From Infirmifilum lucidum (GTDB lineage Archaea > Thermoproteota > Thermoprotei > Thermofilales > Thermofilaceae): a stretch of 64,000 bases of DNA. A program made the translations under genes and the position numbers. This document shows, piece after piece, positions 1 to 7,902 of the stretch. The notes beneath the pieces are model-generated. The model worked only from the letters and a program-made list of their open reading frames with translations. It did no database searches and was not told the DNA's origin. The stretch lies in the NCBI RefSeq assembly GCF_014876775.1, contig NZ_CP062310.1:682001-746000 (forward strand), written 5' to 3'. The number at the start of each line of letters is the position of its first letter. The first letter of the stretch is position 1.

Positions 1-1241
1 TCCACGTTGAGAACCCAGTAATACTTACCCTCGGGGACAAAGTGAAGGAGAATCGGCTTCCCCTCCTTTTCCACGAGCCTCCTTATGTACTCTCTGTTGG
101 ACTCTAGGAAAGACCTCGTCAGGTTGTATATACTAACGTAATCGCGCCCGAGCCTCCTTATCTCCTCGTATATCTTCTCGTGCACCCTAAATGAAATCTC
201 CATGGCCTCCTGCAGATCCCTGCAGAATATGTGGAGGTCTGGCATCGTAAACTTCCTGAGGCGGAAGCACAGGAGCAGTTCGCCTGGCTGTTCAAGCCTG
301 TAGCTGTCGGCTATCTCGAGCATACCGAGAGGGAGGTTCCTGTAACTTATCTCCCAGTCCTTGATCATCGCGAATTGCTGGTGGCACGCGGCGTACCTCA
401 GGACAAGCTTCTTTTCGTCCACTTCTAACTGGTAGAGCCTGTCGCCGTATAGCTGGGCGTGTTGCAGGACAGGCTTGTACTCCAGGTTGAAGGTATTGGT
501 GCCCCTCACCTTGTATACTGGTATTCCAAGGCTCCTGGCAACCTGCCACGCATACTCGGCAACAGCCTCAACCATTATAGTGGCTTCAGGGCCATAGCGC
601 ATATGGCCGAGATCACTCATGGGCTCCCACTCGAGGCCAAACTTCCTGCAGTAGTCTAGGTAGAGCGGCTCTCCCCCCTCACGTCTCCGCTTGAACACTT
701 CGGCCTCTAGTAGAGCTATGAAGTCCTCTGGAAGCCCACTAGGTAGCTCCTCTACGCTGACGATTCTACCATCCGGGAACATCACTGCGAAATCTTCAAA
801 GCCGTGCTTGGGCTTCTCGCCTGGCCGTATAGTACGTGAAAGCTCCGAGAGTGGGTGGCCATAGCACTCCAGCGTGAAGCGCTTATACCACCCGAATGGC
901 GCCCTCTGAACTCTAACGCCACGTACCTTCAACTGCTCCTCGATAGATTTAAGCAGGGGTAGGGCTTCACTGGCCTCAGCGAGGTTTTCGGAGAGGTGAG
1001 CATAGGGATAGACCACGACCCCGGACGCCCCGACGCGTTTATAGACGCTCTCTATCTCTCCAGTTGCTTTCCCGACAATCTCGGGGTCTGAAGAATCCCC
1101 TTTTTCGACAGTCACGAAGGCTACAAGGACGTTTTCCGCCCTGCCGGACTTATTGCTATCTGAGAGCTCCTCTGCCGTGTCGACAGCTTTCTGCCTAGCC
1201 TCGTACTCAAAGGTCTTAGCATGGATGAGCAGTACTTTCAA
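1..1241 (-). CDS. thrS: Threonyl-tRNA synthetase, archaeal full-length type (3' end cut by window edge)
   Basis: Reading the minus strand from a TTG at 1241 gives an open frame running off the window edge at position 1. The N-terminus (LKVLLIHAKTFEYEARQKA, then VLVAFVTVEKGD) is the archaeal D-aminoacyl-tRNA-deacylase-like editing domain that removes mischarged serine. Further on, EISYRNLPLGMLEIADSYR and the following PGELL...FRLRKFTMPD belong to the class II catalytic core, and the last visible segment is KPILLHFVPEGKYYWVLNV. About 413 residues are visible; the anticodon-binding end is missing. A GGGGTGG ribosome-binding site lies about 7 nt before the TTG; the nearby ATG at 1246 is followed at once by TGA, so TTG is the better start. 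Editing and catalytic domains are fused here, whereas some crenarchaea split them into two genes. It is the last visible gene of a minus-strand run behind the Cys-rich protein and the PfkB kinase. Confidence 0.93.
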   Translation of the reverse strand, partial: MKVLLIHAKTFEYEARQKAVDTAEELSDSNKSGRAENVLVAFVTVEKGDSSDPEIVGKATGEIESVYKRVGASGVVVYPYAHLSENLAEASEALPLLKSIEEQLKVRGVRVQRAPFGWYKRFTLECYGHPLSELSRTIRPGEKPKHGFEDFAVMFPDGRIVSVEELPSGLPEDFIALLEAEVFKRRREGGEPLYLDYCRKFGLEWEPMSDLGHMRYGPEATIMVEAVAEYAWQVARSLGIPVYKVRGTNTFNLEYKPVLQHAQLYGDRLYQLEVDEKKLVLRYAACHQQFAMIKDWEISYRNLPLGMLEIADSYRLEQPGELLLCFRLRKFTMPDLHIFCRDLQEAMEISFRVHEKIYEEIRRLGRDYVSIYNLTRSFLESNREYIRRLVEKEGKPILLHFVPEGKYYWVLNV

Positions 1242-1293
1242 TACATGCCACCCCTCGGACTACACGTCCAGGCAATTAAACCTATTCCAGCAC

Positions 1294-1635
1294 TTACTCG
1301 AGGTCGCCAATCCTGGGGCCGAGTTTTTTGAGCTTATCTTTGATCTTGCTGTACACTTGCTGGTCGAGCGCTTTTGCCTCCTCCTCGATAGAAAATTCCT
1401 CTTCCTCCCTCCTAGGTCTAAGAGCCTCGAGTTTAAGTTTACACGTGCTGTCTGGCATTAGAGCGTGCCTAGCACACCCGGCGAACTGGCACTTTGGGCC
1501 AATACAGTTGTCTCCAATCCACGTACAAAAGGCTTCAACCCCCCTCCTGGTACGCCTGTAGATAAGAGCGTTCCTGTAGCACGTAAATGCTCTGAAGGGG
1601 CAATGTGGGGAGCAACTCACGTCGTTTTTCTGCAT
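1294..1635 (-). CDS. Small cysteine-rich protein of unknown function
   Basis: A protein of about 113 residues if the ATG at 1635 is used; a GTG at 1671 would add 12. It has eight or so cysteines in its first two thirds, in the pattern CSPHC...C...C...C...C...C...C, followed by a lysine/glutamate-rich tail that probably forms helix. The ATG is preceded by GGGG seven bases upstream and starts just before the first Cys pair, which favours the shorter form. The spacing of cysteines suggests a bound metal (zinc or an Fe-S cluster), but I recognise no named family. It sits 52 bp upstream of thrS and downstream of the PfkB kinase on the same strand, so it may be co-transcribed with thrS. Confidence 0.6.
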   Translation of the reverse strand: MQKNDVSCSPHCPFRAFTCYRNALIYRRTRRGVEAFCTWIGDNCIGPKCQFAGCARHALMPDSTCKLKLEALRPRREEEEFSIEEEAKALDQQVYSKIKDKLKKLGPRIGDLE

Positions 1636-1700
1636 AGAATTCCCCGCATTGCGGAATATCTTCAGCAACACGCATTATTGAACTTTACCCTGTCTAATAA

Positions 1701-2615
1701 TTAGAACACCAAGGGCTCTAGCCCCCTAGACAGCAGGAAGTCGTTGAGCTCCTCTAGTGTGGGAGAGGAGTGGGCCCCTACCCTAGTAGACTTGAGAGCC
1801 CCGGCCGCGTTGGCCAGCAAGAGGCACCTTTCATAGGGCAGGCCGAGCTTCCAGGCAATGAGGAAGGCGGCGTTAAAGGCATCACCGGCACCCGTGGTAT
1901 CTATAACGTCGACCCTAAAGGCTGAAGCCTCTACGTTAAGCCTGGGTATCCTGGAGCCCCTCTCTCCCTCCTTTACTACGAGCAAGCCCTGATAGACGTC
2001 CTCTAGCTTCCTGCCTCCAAGTGCGTGGTACTCGCGTATGTTTACGAAAAGCACGTCTGTAACCTCGAGAACGGGGCTTAAGTACTCGAGACCCTTGGAA
2101 GCTACAGCCATGCCGGGATCATAGCTCGTCGTGAGCCCCCTCTTCTTAGCCTCTGCAAGCATCCAGAGAGTGTACTCCGGCTTAGTGCTACTCAAGTGGA
2201 CGTGACCCGCCTCCTTGAAGAGAGTGCTCAGGTCGAAGACGCCAGGCTTTAAGTCTAGGTTTGCCCCCCTCACAGCCACCATAGCCCTGTTGCCCCTAGA
2301 GTCCAACAGTATAACCACCCTCCCAGTCGGCTTCTGAGACCTTATTATGCCGTGGGTAGCTACACCCTCCTTCCTCAAATACTCTACGATGAGGCCCCCC
2401 TGCTCGTCGTTCCCGACAACGCCGGCAAAGACTACTCTAGCCCCGAGCCTCGCCAGAGCGACTGCGACGTTTGTGGCTGCTCCACCAAGCCTCTTGAAAA
2501 AATCCCTTGCTTCCTGTGCCTCATCAGCACCAGGAATGCTGTCTACCAGGTAGTACTCGTCTACGCTCGCATTCCCTGAGACTATGAACGAAGGCCCAGC
2601 TGTCACGGCTACCAA
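1701..2615 (-). CDS. PfkB-family sugar/nucleoside kinase
   Basis: A 304-residue ribokinase-fold protein. The first PfkB signature region GGAATNVAVALARLG is at about residues 44-58, and the second signature DTTGAGDAFNAAF begins at about 239, with D245 the expected catalytic base and the GAGD turn forming the anion hole. These enzymes phosphorylate a hydroxymethyl group of sugars, nucleosides or sugar phosphates with ATP. The sequence alone does not tell whether this one uses ribose, 2-keto-3-deoxygluconate, a nucleoside or fructose-6-phosphate. The start is TTG at 2615 with GGGTC a few bases upstream; an in-frame GTG three codons later is an alternative. It is the first gene of the minus-strand run toward thrS. 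Confidence 0.88.
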   Translation of the reverse strand: MVAVTAGPSFIVSGNASVDEYYLVDSIPGADEAQEARDFFKRLGGAATNVAVALARLGARVVFAGVVGNDEQGGLIVEYLRKEGVATHGIIRSQKPTGRVVILLDSRGNRAMVAVRGANLDLKPGVFDLSTLFKEAGHVHLSSTKPEYTLWMLAEAKKRGLTTSYDPGMAVASKGLEYLSPVLEVTDVLFVNIREYHALGGRKLEDVYQGLLVVKEGERGSRIPRLNVEASAFRVDVIDTTGAGDAFNAAFLIAWKLGLPYERCLLLANAAGALKSTRVGAHSSPTLEELNDFLLSRGLEPLVF

Positions 2616-2715
2616 AGAGACCCACTACTATATCTGCCTGTCGACTAGAGAGGTTGACTAGAGTAAAGAATAAAAATAATACTGACCCCGCACCTTACTA
2701 CGCAGGGGTGCTTGT

Positions 2716-3294
2716 TTGAGCGAGGAGGCTAAGAGGCTTGCCGAGATAAAAGAGTTTCTCGAGAGGAAACTCGAGGAGCTCAGGCGCGAGGAACAGGTAC
2801 TAGAGGAGGCCCTGAGGCTCGTGAACCAGGCCTTATCTTCCACAAGTTTCATGAAAGCCTCAGAGCTGCTACAAAAAGCACAGCAAGCTGTAGAGGCAAA
2901 ACCTGCAGCGGTTCAGGAGGCGAAGGCCAAGGGCGCGCCACTGGAGGAGGCCCTAATAACCTCTGCTACAACTGGCGAGCACTTGGCAAGGGTGCTAGTG
3001 TACCCCGATAGCATAGAGGTTATCTTACTGAAGGAGTTTTCCGCGAGCACACCACCTTTCGAGTCCTTCTTCGTCCGGAAGGTTCTAGAGGGCTTCAAGA
3101 AGAAGGATGAGGATCTAGTGTCCAAGGGTGAGAAGTCTCCGGGCGAAGTCTTCGACTACGAGGTAGTGGAGGACAAGGGTGTCCTGAAGAAGATCCTCAT
3201 TAGGAACTACGGGGACAAGCGCGTGGTGAACGAGATAAAGAGCACTCTGCGCTGGACCCTCAACAAGATGCTCTCAAGGTCAGGGCATGAGTAA
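2716..3294 (+). CDS. Conserved archaeal-type protein with N-terminal coiled coil, function unknown
   Basis: A 192-residue protein starting at TTG 2716, five bases after a GGGGTG ribosome-binding site. Residues 1-45 are a charged heptad-like helix (KEFLERKLEELRREEQVLEE), residues about 55-75 are an alanine/lysine/glutamine linker, and residues about 76-192 look like a compact alpha/beta domain containing ARVLVYPDSIEVILLKEF. An A/T-rich TATA-like element at about 2667-2681 fits a promoter between this gene and the divergent PfkB kinase. The gene ends just before the oppositely oriented DNA ligase gene, with almost no spacer. I do not recognise a named family and assign no function. Confidence 0.7.
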   Translation: MSEEAKRLAEIKEFLERKLEELRREEQVLEEALRLVNQALSSTSFMKASELLQKAQQAVEAKPAAVQEAKAKGAPLEEALITSATTGEHLARVLVYPDSIEVILLKEFSASTPPFESFFVRKVLEGFKKKDEDLVSKGEKSPGEVFDYEVVEDKGVLKKILIRNYGDKRVVNEIKSTLRWTLNKMLSRSGHE

Positions 3295-3295
3295 G

Positions 3296-5101
3296 CTACT
3301 GTTGGAGAGCCGTCTTGCGCTGCGACTTGTACATCTCCATGAGCTCAGCCTCCGTCGTCGCCTGCTCCGGCTTCTTGTCGAACCTATACCTGCCCGTAAA
3401 CCTCGGGAACCTAATTGCCAGGCCTGACTCGGGCTCTACTTTGCCGAGGGCACAGGTGTGGAGTGGGCTGAGAGTGATCTCGGCTCCTATAATCTCGAGA
3501 ACAACAGCTGGTACAAACCAGACGTCCGCTTCTATCCTGGAGACAACCCTGGGGTGGCGGTGCGGTATGCGGTATGGCTCGAGGAGCTTAGGCAGGTTGG
3601 CTAGATCCTCGTCGGTGAAGCCCGTACCGACTTTACAGACGGTCTTGAAAGTGTCGCTCTGGGGGTCGTAGGCGGCCATAAGGAGAGCGCCATACGTCCC
3701 AGCCCTCTTGCCCCTGCCGTGGAAAGCCCCGACCACTACGAGGTCTACGGTGTCCGTCATCTCCATTCTGTAGTCGCGTTTGAACTTTATCCAAAGCCAG
3801 CCCCTCGCGCCCATCTGGTACACGCTCTGGCCTGATACAGACTTGCACATCACGCCCTCGCAGCCCTCGCTTATAGCCTCCTCGAAGAACAAGAGGAGAT
3901 CCTTCGCGTTGTCGACGAGCCTCGCCTTGGAGAGCAATATGTCCTCGCTGCCCGCGGGCACTATGGACTCCAGTATTTTCCTGCGCTCCGGGAGCGGCTT
4001 CTCGATGAGCTCCTGGCCGTCGAGGTAGATTATGTCGAAGAGGTACACTCTGACGGGGTACTCCTTCATCGCTTTGTCCACGTCGTACTTCCTCCTCCGG
4101 TGCATTAACTCCTGGAAGGGGAGCATTTCCCCGGTGTCTGAGTTGTATGCTACAATCTCGCCCTCTACGACAGCCTCCTCTGCTTTAAGCATAGACACGA
4201 AGTTCACGACGTCGGGGTAGTGGTGTGTTATGTTCTCCAGCCTCCTGCTAAAGAGCCAGACTCTCTCGTCCTTCTTGTGCGCCTGCACTCTCTCGCCGTC
4301 GTACTTGTACTCTGCGAGGCATTGGCCCCCCAGCTTCTCGAGTATCTCTGCTGGGTCGCTGAGCCGCTCGGCAAGCATGGGCAGTACTGGGACGCCGACC
4401 TCGATCTTTATCGCTTTAATAGCCTCCAGCCCGTTTGAAGCCAGCTCCTTCGCGATGAAGCCTAGATCCGGCCTCTTCGTGTAGGCTCTTTCTACCACCT
4501 CTCTAGCGGCCTTTGACCCCGTGAAGGCCACGGCTAGGGCGTCTAGTATAGTCATGTCGGCTATGCCCAGCCTGAGCCTACCTGTAACCGTCCTAACGAT
4601 GTACCTGGCCTCCTTGGGTTTAGCGTCGGATAGCAGGCCCGCGAGGGTGTTTACCTTAGTGTCCTGGCTGCCCTCGCCTGTAGCTAGGGCTATCTTCATG
4701 AGGGAGCTGTAGACCTGGGAGATCGTGAGTTCGTGCTTAAGGCCCTCCTGCCCTATGAAGCCTAGCAGGCCGGTGGCCTGCTTCGGCCTGGAAAGCAACT
4801 GCTCAGCAACGAGACCTGGGTCGCCGACCTTCTTGTAGAGTTCTTCAACTGTCTTTAGCGGGACACCTGTAGCCTTAGATATTGCCCTGAGCGTGAGCTT
4901 CTCGGCAACGCCCAGCTCGACACCCTCGTAGTCGGGCCTCAACTGCCCCTGGGTCAAGTATACCACCTTGTCCAGCACCTCTACGGGCGTCTTCTTGAAC
5001 AGGGCGACGAGGTAGTCTGTCATGGCAAGCCTGCTGGACGTGCTCTCGATCTTCTCGTAGAACTCTACTAGAACGCTGTACGGCAGATCACTTTGAGACA
5101 T
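3296..5101 (-). CDS. lig: ATP-dependent DNA ligase
   Basis: 601 residues, the usual length for archaeal replicative DNA ligases. The N-terminal third is the helical DNA-binding domain. The adenylation motif I is EYKYDGERVQ, with K266 the predicted lysine that carries AMP. Later motifs include VEGEIVAY (motif III), EGVMCK (IV) and WIKFKRDY (V), followed by an OB-fold domain. It seals nicks during lagging-strand synthesis and repair using ATP (some archaeal homologues also accept ADP or NAD). A PCNA-interacting segment is expected near the N-terminus, but I cannot point to it with confidence. The start is ATG 5101; a TATA-like stretch lies at about 5112-5122. The gene is convergent with the coiled-coil gene and has its own promoter region. 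Confidence 0.97.
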   Translation of the reverse strand: MSQSDLPYSVLVEFYEKIESTSSRLAMTDYLVALFKKTPVEVLDKVVYLTQGQLRPDYEGVELGVAEKLTLRAISKATGVPLKTVEELYKKVGDPGLVAEQLLSRPKQATGLLGFIGQEGLKHELTISQVYSSLMKIALATGEGSQDTKVNTLAGLLSDAKPKEARYIVRTVTGRLRLGIADMTILDALAVAFTGSKAAREVVERAYTKRPDLGFIAKELASNGLEAIKAIKIEVGVPVLPMLAERLSDPAEILEKLGGQCLAEYKYDGERVQAHKKDERVWLFSRRLENITHHYPDVVNFVSMLKAEEAVVEGEIVAYNSDTGEMLPFQELMHRRRKYDVDKAMKEYPVRVYLFDIIYLDGQELIEKPLPERRKILESIVPAGSEDILLSKARLVDNAKDLLLFFEEAISEGCEGVMCKSVSGQSVYQMGARGWLWIKFKRDYRMEMTDTVDLVVVGAFHGRGKRAGTYGALLMAAYDPQSDTFKTVCKVGTGFTDEDLANLPKLLEPYRIPHRHPRVVSRIEADVWFVPAVVLEIIGAEITLSPLHTCALGKVEPESGLAIRFPRFTGRYRFDKKPEQATTEAELMEMYKSQRKTALQQ

Positions 5102-5169
5102 GTCAACCCAGCTATATTAATGCTAGCCCGGATTAAAAGGTTTGACCCGGCTAGCTGTACGGCTGGCCT

Positions 5170-6009
5170 CTAGCGTGGCCTCCTCCTACCACACGGCGGG
5201 TTGTGGGGGTCTGGAACCACGACGTGTAGGAGCTTACACCTGCTCCTGGCCTGGTCGTAGAAGAGGCACGTGAAGCAGGTTCCCGCTAGCTCTCTGGCCT
5301 GAGCAGGGGGCTGTTGCGCTACGGGTTGCGGTTGCGGCTCTCGGGCCTGCTGGGGCTCCGGCTTTACCTGCTGCTTCTGCTCAAGTCGTTGAGTACCGGG
5401 CAGGGGTTTAGGGTACTGTGGGGCCTGCTGGGGCGGCCGGGGCCTAGCCTGCTGCGGCTGGAGCAGTGACTTGGCCTGCGGTTTGGCGGGCTGTACGGGC
5501 CTAGGCTCCTGCTCTACAGGAACTTCTACTGGGGCCAGCTCGATGGGAGGCGGCGCTTCAGCTGGCTCCCTAGGCTGTGGCGCAACAGGCTTCACGGCCT
5601 GTGAGGCCCCTATCTCTCTACGGGGGGCTTCTGCTTGTGGGAGCCTTTCTTCCGGCTGTGCCTCGAGCGGCGCTATGCTCGCGAGCTCCGGGGACAGGCC
5701 CTGTACCAGGAGCCTTATCTCCTGGCGGTTCAGGTACCTGCCTTCGACCGCCTTCTCGCCGTCGACCACGACTGCTGGTACTGCTCTAATGCCGTACTTC
5801 TTGAACTCGGCCACGTATATCCCGCCGAAGACCTCCTCGAGGCTCTGGAGCCACTCCTCGAACTTCGACGGATCCTTCAGGCTGAGTAGCCTCACCATGA
5901 GCTTGGGTCTCTCGCCTCTCGGGATAGCGTTTAGCTCGGCTTTGAATGCGTCGAGCATCTCCTGGGCTCTGTGGTCGCGCGGGAGGAATACTTTAATCTC
6001 TTTGACCAC
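5170..6009 (-). CDS. Thioredoxin-fold protein with Pro/Gln-rich linker and C-terminal Cys4 motif
   Basis: 279 residues in three parts. Residues 1-105 look like a thioredoxin-like alpha/beta domain with a VPAVVVDG segment (the typical cis-proline, P78), but without the usual CxxC at the active site. Residues about 110-240 are a low-complexity linker very rich in proline, glutamine, alanine and glutamate. The last 35 residues hold C245, C248, C258 and C273 (CFTC...C...PPC), a likely zinc or Fe-S site. The start is GTG 6009. The upstream element GATAACTTAATTATT (6051-6065, reading minus) is identical to one before PCNA and predicts a leader of about 20 nt. There is no signal peptide, so it is probably cytoplasmic. 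The missing thiol pair argues against a simple disulfide reductase; a scaffold or metal-sensing role is only a guess. Confidence 0.75.
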   Translation of the reverse strand: MVKEIKVFLPRDHRAQEMLDAFKAELNAIPRGERPKLMVRLLSLKDPSKFEEWLQSLEEVFGGIYVAEFKKYGIRAVPAVVVDGEKAVEGRYLNRQEIRLLVQGLSPELASIAPLEAQPEERLPQAEAPRREIGASQAVKPVAPQPREPAEAPPPIELAPVEVPVEQEPRPVQPAKPQAKSLLQPQQARPRPPQQAPQYPKPLPGTQRLEQKQQVKPEPQQAREPQPQPVAQQPPAQARELAGTCFTCLFYDQARSRCKLLHVVVPDPHNPPCGRRRPR

Positions 6010-6050
6010 TTAGCCCACCACTAGCTCCTACACTGTCTCTCGACGGACAT

Positions 6051-6065
6051 AATAATTAAGTTATC
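6051..6065 (-). promoter_or_regulatory. TATA-like promoter element of the thioredoxin-fold gene
   Basis: The minus strand reads GATAACTTAATTATT here. The A/T core would place transcription start near 6029, about 20 nt before the GTG start. The same 15-mer occurs upstream of PCNA at 19375-19389. Confidence 0.55.
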
Positions 6066-6089
6066 TTTTCGAATGAACTCCAGTAGGGC

Positions 6090-6734
6090 CTAGAGGGGTA
6101 CTTCGAGGAGCCTCTCCGTGACGTCTCCCCTCGGCGTCACCTCGACGAATATCTGCGCCTGGAAAGTGTAGACCTTAAGCCTGCCCGTCCTCCAAAAGTC
6201 CTCCGGGAGCCCTGCCTTGAGGCACGAGTAACTGAGGAACTTCTCGACGTCCCACCCCTCCTCCACCGGGACTTGTGGCAGCAGGAGGCCCCTAGCAAGC
6301 CCGTACTCCACGAGGAGCCCGTCCCGCCCCACCTTCACCTTGTCGAGTAACTCTCTGTAGTCCGCATATTGTACTGGCTCGGGCTTCGTCAGGACGCTGA
6401 CCTCGAATACGACCTCGTCTAGCTCCCTGGGCGTGACCGGCGGGAACCTCGGGTCTTCTGTCGCAGCGGCTATGGCCGAGCGAATAGTGGCCTCGGCTAG
6501 GGGGAATAGAGGCTCGGGATAACCTATGCAGCCCCTCAGCTCCCGCCTAGCCTGCCTGGTCACCGGGTTGACCACGATTCTCTCGATCGTGACGAAAACC
6601 CCGGACTTCTCGAGGAGGCTCCTAGGGGTGTCTGATGGCGGGTCGATTATCACCGCCCTCTCGAGGTACTCCTCGACAGCCCTCCTGGCGAGCCTCACCA
6701 GGAAGGCGCCCTCCTCAGCAGAGAGCTTTCCCAT
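6090..6734 (-). CDS. AMMECR1-domain protein
   Basis: 214 residues matching the AMMECR1 family, a conserved fold in archaea and eukaryotes named after a human gene. The diagnostic core RRELRGCIGYPEP is at about residues 64-76, and DPRFPPVTPRELDEVVFEVS follows. Biochemical function in archaea is unsettled; the fold is usually treated as a possible nucleic-acid or small-molecule enzyme. It is the last gene of the minus-strand operon from 11000 to 6090, and its ATG (6734) lies inside the end of the Mut7-C gene (20-nt overlap), implying translational coupling. Its association with a PIN-like RNase and RqcH points toward RNA or translation quality control, which is inference from context only. Confidence 0.92.
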   Translation of the reverse strand: MGKLSAEEGAFLVRLARRAVEEYLERAVIIDPPSDTPRSLLEKSGVFVTIERIVVNPVTRQARRELRGCIGYPEPLFPLAEATIRSAIAAATEDPRFPPVTPRELDEVVFEVSVLTKPEPVQYADYRELLDKVKVGRDGLLVEYGLARGLLLPQVPVEEGWDVEKFLSYSCLKAGLPEDFWRTGRLKVYTFQAQIFVEVTPRGDVTERLLEVPL

Positions 6735-7203
6735 AGACTATGCACCTCACTTTTTCCAGAGTTTTCTCAATCTCCCTAATATGCGTGCCGAGCCAATAAA
6801 CTTGTCCACACCCTGTGCACACGTAGAACTCGCTGTACGCGTCCAGAACTCTGGCCGGTACGAGGCCGGCAACGTCCTCCCGCGAGGCACGCGCGAGCGG
6901 GGAGCCGCATATAGAGCAGAGGGCTCTCTCAGGCCTGAAGATAGGCTCGACGCCCAGCCTCTGGAAGACGTGCGCGAGGACGTCCTCCTCCCTGCCCTCG
7001 GGCACCAGGAGCGCCTTGAAGCCCCTCCTGGAGAGGTGCCTCTGGAGGGCTTTGTCCCTGGTCAGGAAGAGGAGCCCGGGCTTCTGCTCCAGCAGGGTCT
7101 CGATCTCCCTATCGTCTGCCCCGGAGTAGTACAGGGCCCTCACGCCCACCAGCCTGAGCCACCGCGCGAGCTTGCCCAGCATCCCGTCTACCACTACCTC
7201 CAA
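6715..7203 (-). CDS. Mut7-C RNase domain protein (PIN-like fold plus zinc ribbon)
   Basis: 162 residues of the Mut7-C family (formerly DUF82). The N-terminal half is a PIN-like nuclease fold opening with VVDGMLGKLARWLRLVG; D6, D30/D31 and D50 (FLTRD) are the likely metal-binding acidic residues. The C-terminal part is a zinc ribbon with C96, C99, C129 and C132 (CSIC...CTGC). The family takes its name from the C-terminal domain of the animal exonuclease Mut-7 and is predicted to be an RNase. It starts at TTG 7203, immediately next to the stop of the upstream CBS-like gene, and overlaps the AMMECR1 gene by 20 nt, so it is firmly part of the RqcH operon. Confidence 0.9.
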   Translation of the reverse strand: MEVVVDGMLGKLARWLRLVGVRALYYSGADDREIETLLEQKPGLLFLTRDKALQRHLSRRGFKALLVPEGREEDVLAHVFQRLGVEPIFRPERALCSICGSPLARASREDVAGLVPARVLDAYSEFYVCTGCGQVYWLGTHIREIEKTLEKVRCIVYGKALC

Positions 7204-7902
7204 CTACGCCACACCCGCTAGGCTCGGCAGGGCCTTCTGCAGGCTCGAGGAGTCGAAAAAGTATGTTCTATTGCCCTCTCGAACCAGGATCATGGAGTAC
7301 CTCCTGAGGGCCTCTGCCAGATCCATGGACTCCAAGTGGTCTGGCTCGAAGAGCGCTCCGGCCACGCGTGAAACTCTCGTCGAGAGCAGTTTGGGAGCCT
7401 TTAAGTTACGGCTCAGGGCGTAGTACGCCACATCAGCCACTGTCACGAGCTTATAGACGCCGCCAGCGTAGCAGACGGGGAGGGCTATCGCGCCGGTATC
7501 GAGGAAAACCCTAACGGCGGTCTTGAGCGTGGAGTTGCACCTCACGCACGGCAGGCTATAGGGCTTGAGCCTCTCCAGGAATGCGTACTCGCCGAGCATG
7601 CCGCTCTCAAGTATGTAGAGTGAGAGGGAGCGGGGCGTGTAGGCCCTGCCCTCCCTCCTCGACACCAAGTACTGGCCGGACGAGACGCGCTTCAAGGCCG
7701 CGCTAAACCCCGGCACGCCCGATATTGTGACGACCGTAACGCTGCTCCTGCCGCCCACTACTCGGGTCAGCACTGACCCGAGGTAGAGTAGCTCGCCCCC
7801 AAGCGAAACCACCAGGCTCGTGAAAGCCTCCTCTCTCATCTTGTCGAGCGCGTCCCGTAGCCCCCCCGCCTTCAAGACACCCTCGCTGTAGCTAGCCCCC
7901 AA
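7204..7902 (-). CDS. Divergent protein with possible CBS-type domains
   Basis: 232 residues starting at TTG 7902 and overlapping the end of the RqcH gene by 11 nt. Segments such as DTGAIALPVCYAGGVYKLVTVADVAYYAL resemble the strand-helix-strand and (T/S)xxD pattern of CBS domains, and the N-terminal part (MREEAFTSLVVSLGGELLYLGSV) may be another copy; the match is weak. CBS pairs bind adenosyl ligands and often regulate a partner. Two cysteines in PCVRCNS are the only obvious metal-type pair. The position between RqcH and the Mut7-C RNase suggests a shared process. The CBS call is tentative; it could be a lineage-specific fold. Confidence 0.5.
   Translation of the reverse strand: MGASYSEGVLKAGGLRDALDKMREEAFTSLVVSLGGELLYLGSVLTRVVGGRSSVTVVTISGVPGFSAALKRVSSGQYLVSRREGRAYTPRSLSLYILESGMLGEYAFLERLKPYSLPCVRCNSTLKTAVRVFLDTGAIALPVCYAGGVYKLVTVADVAYYALSRNLKAPKLLSTRVSRVAGALFEPDHLESMDLAEALRRYSMILVREGNRTYFFDSSSLQKALPSLAGVA

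Noticed and set aside
5280-5640. Tandem DNA repeat in the thioredoxin-fold gene
   Set aside because: The repetition is only low-complexity coding for Pro/Gln/Ala/Glu; there is no regular unit length.
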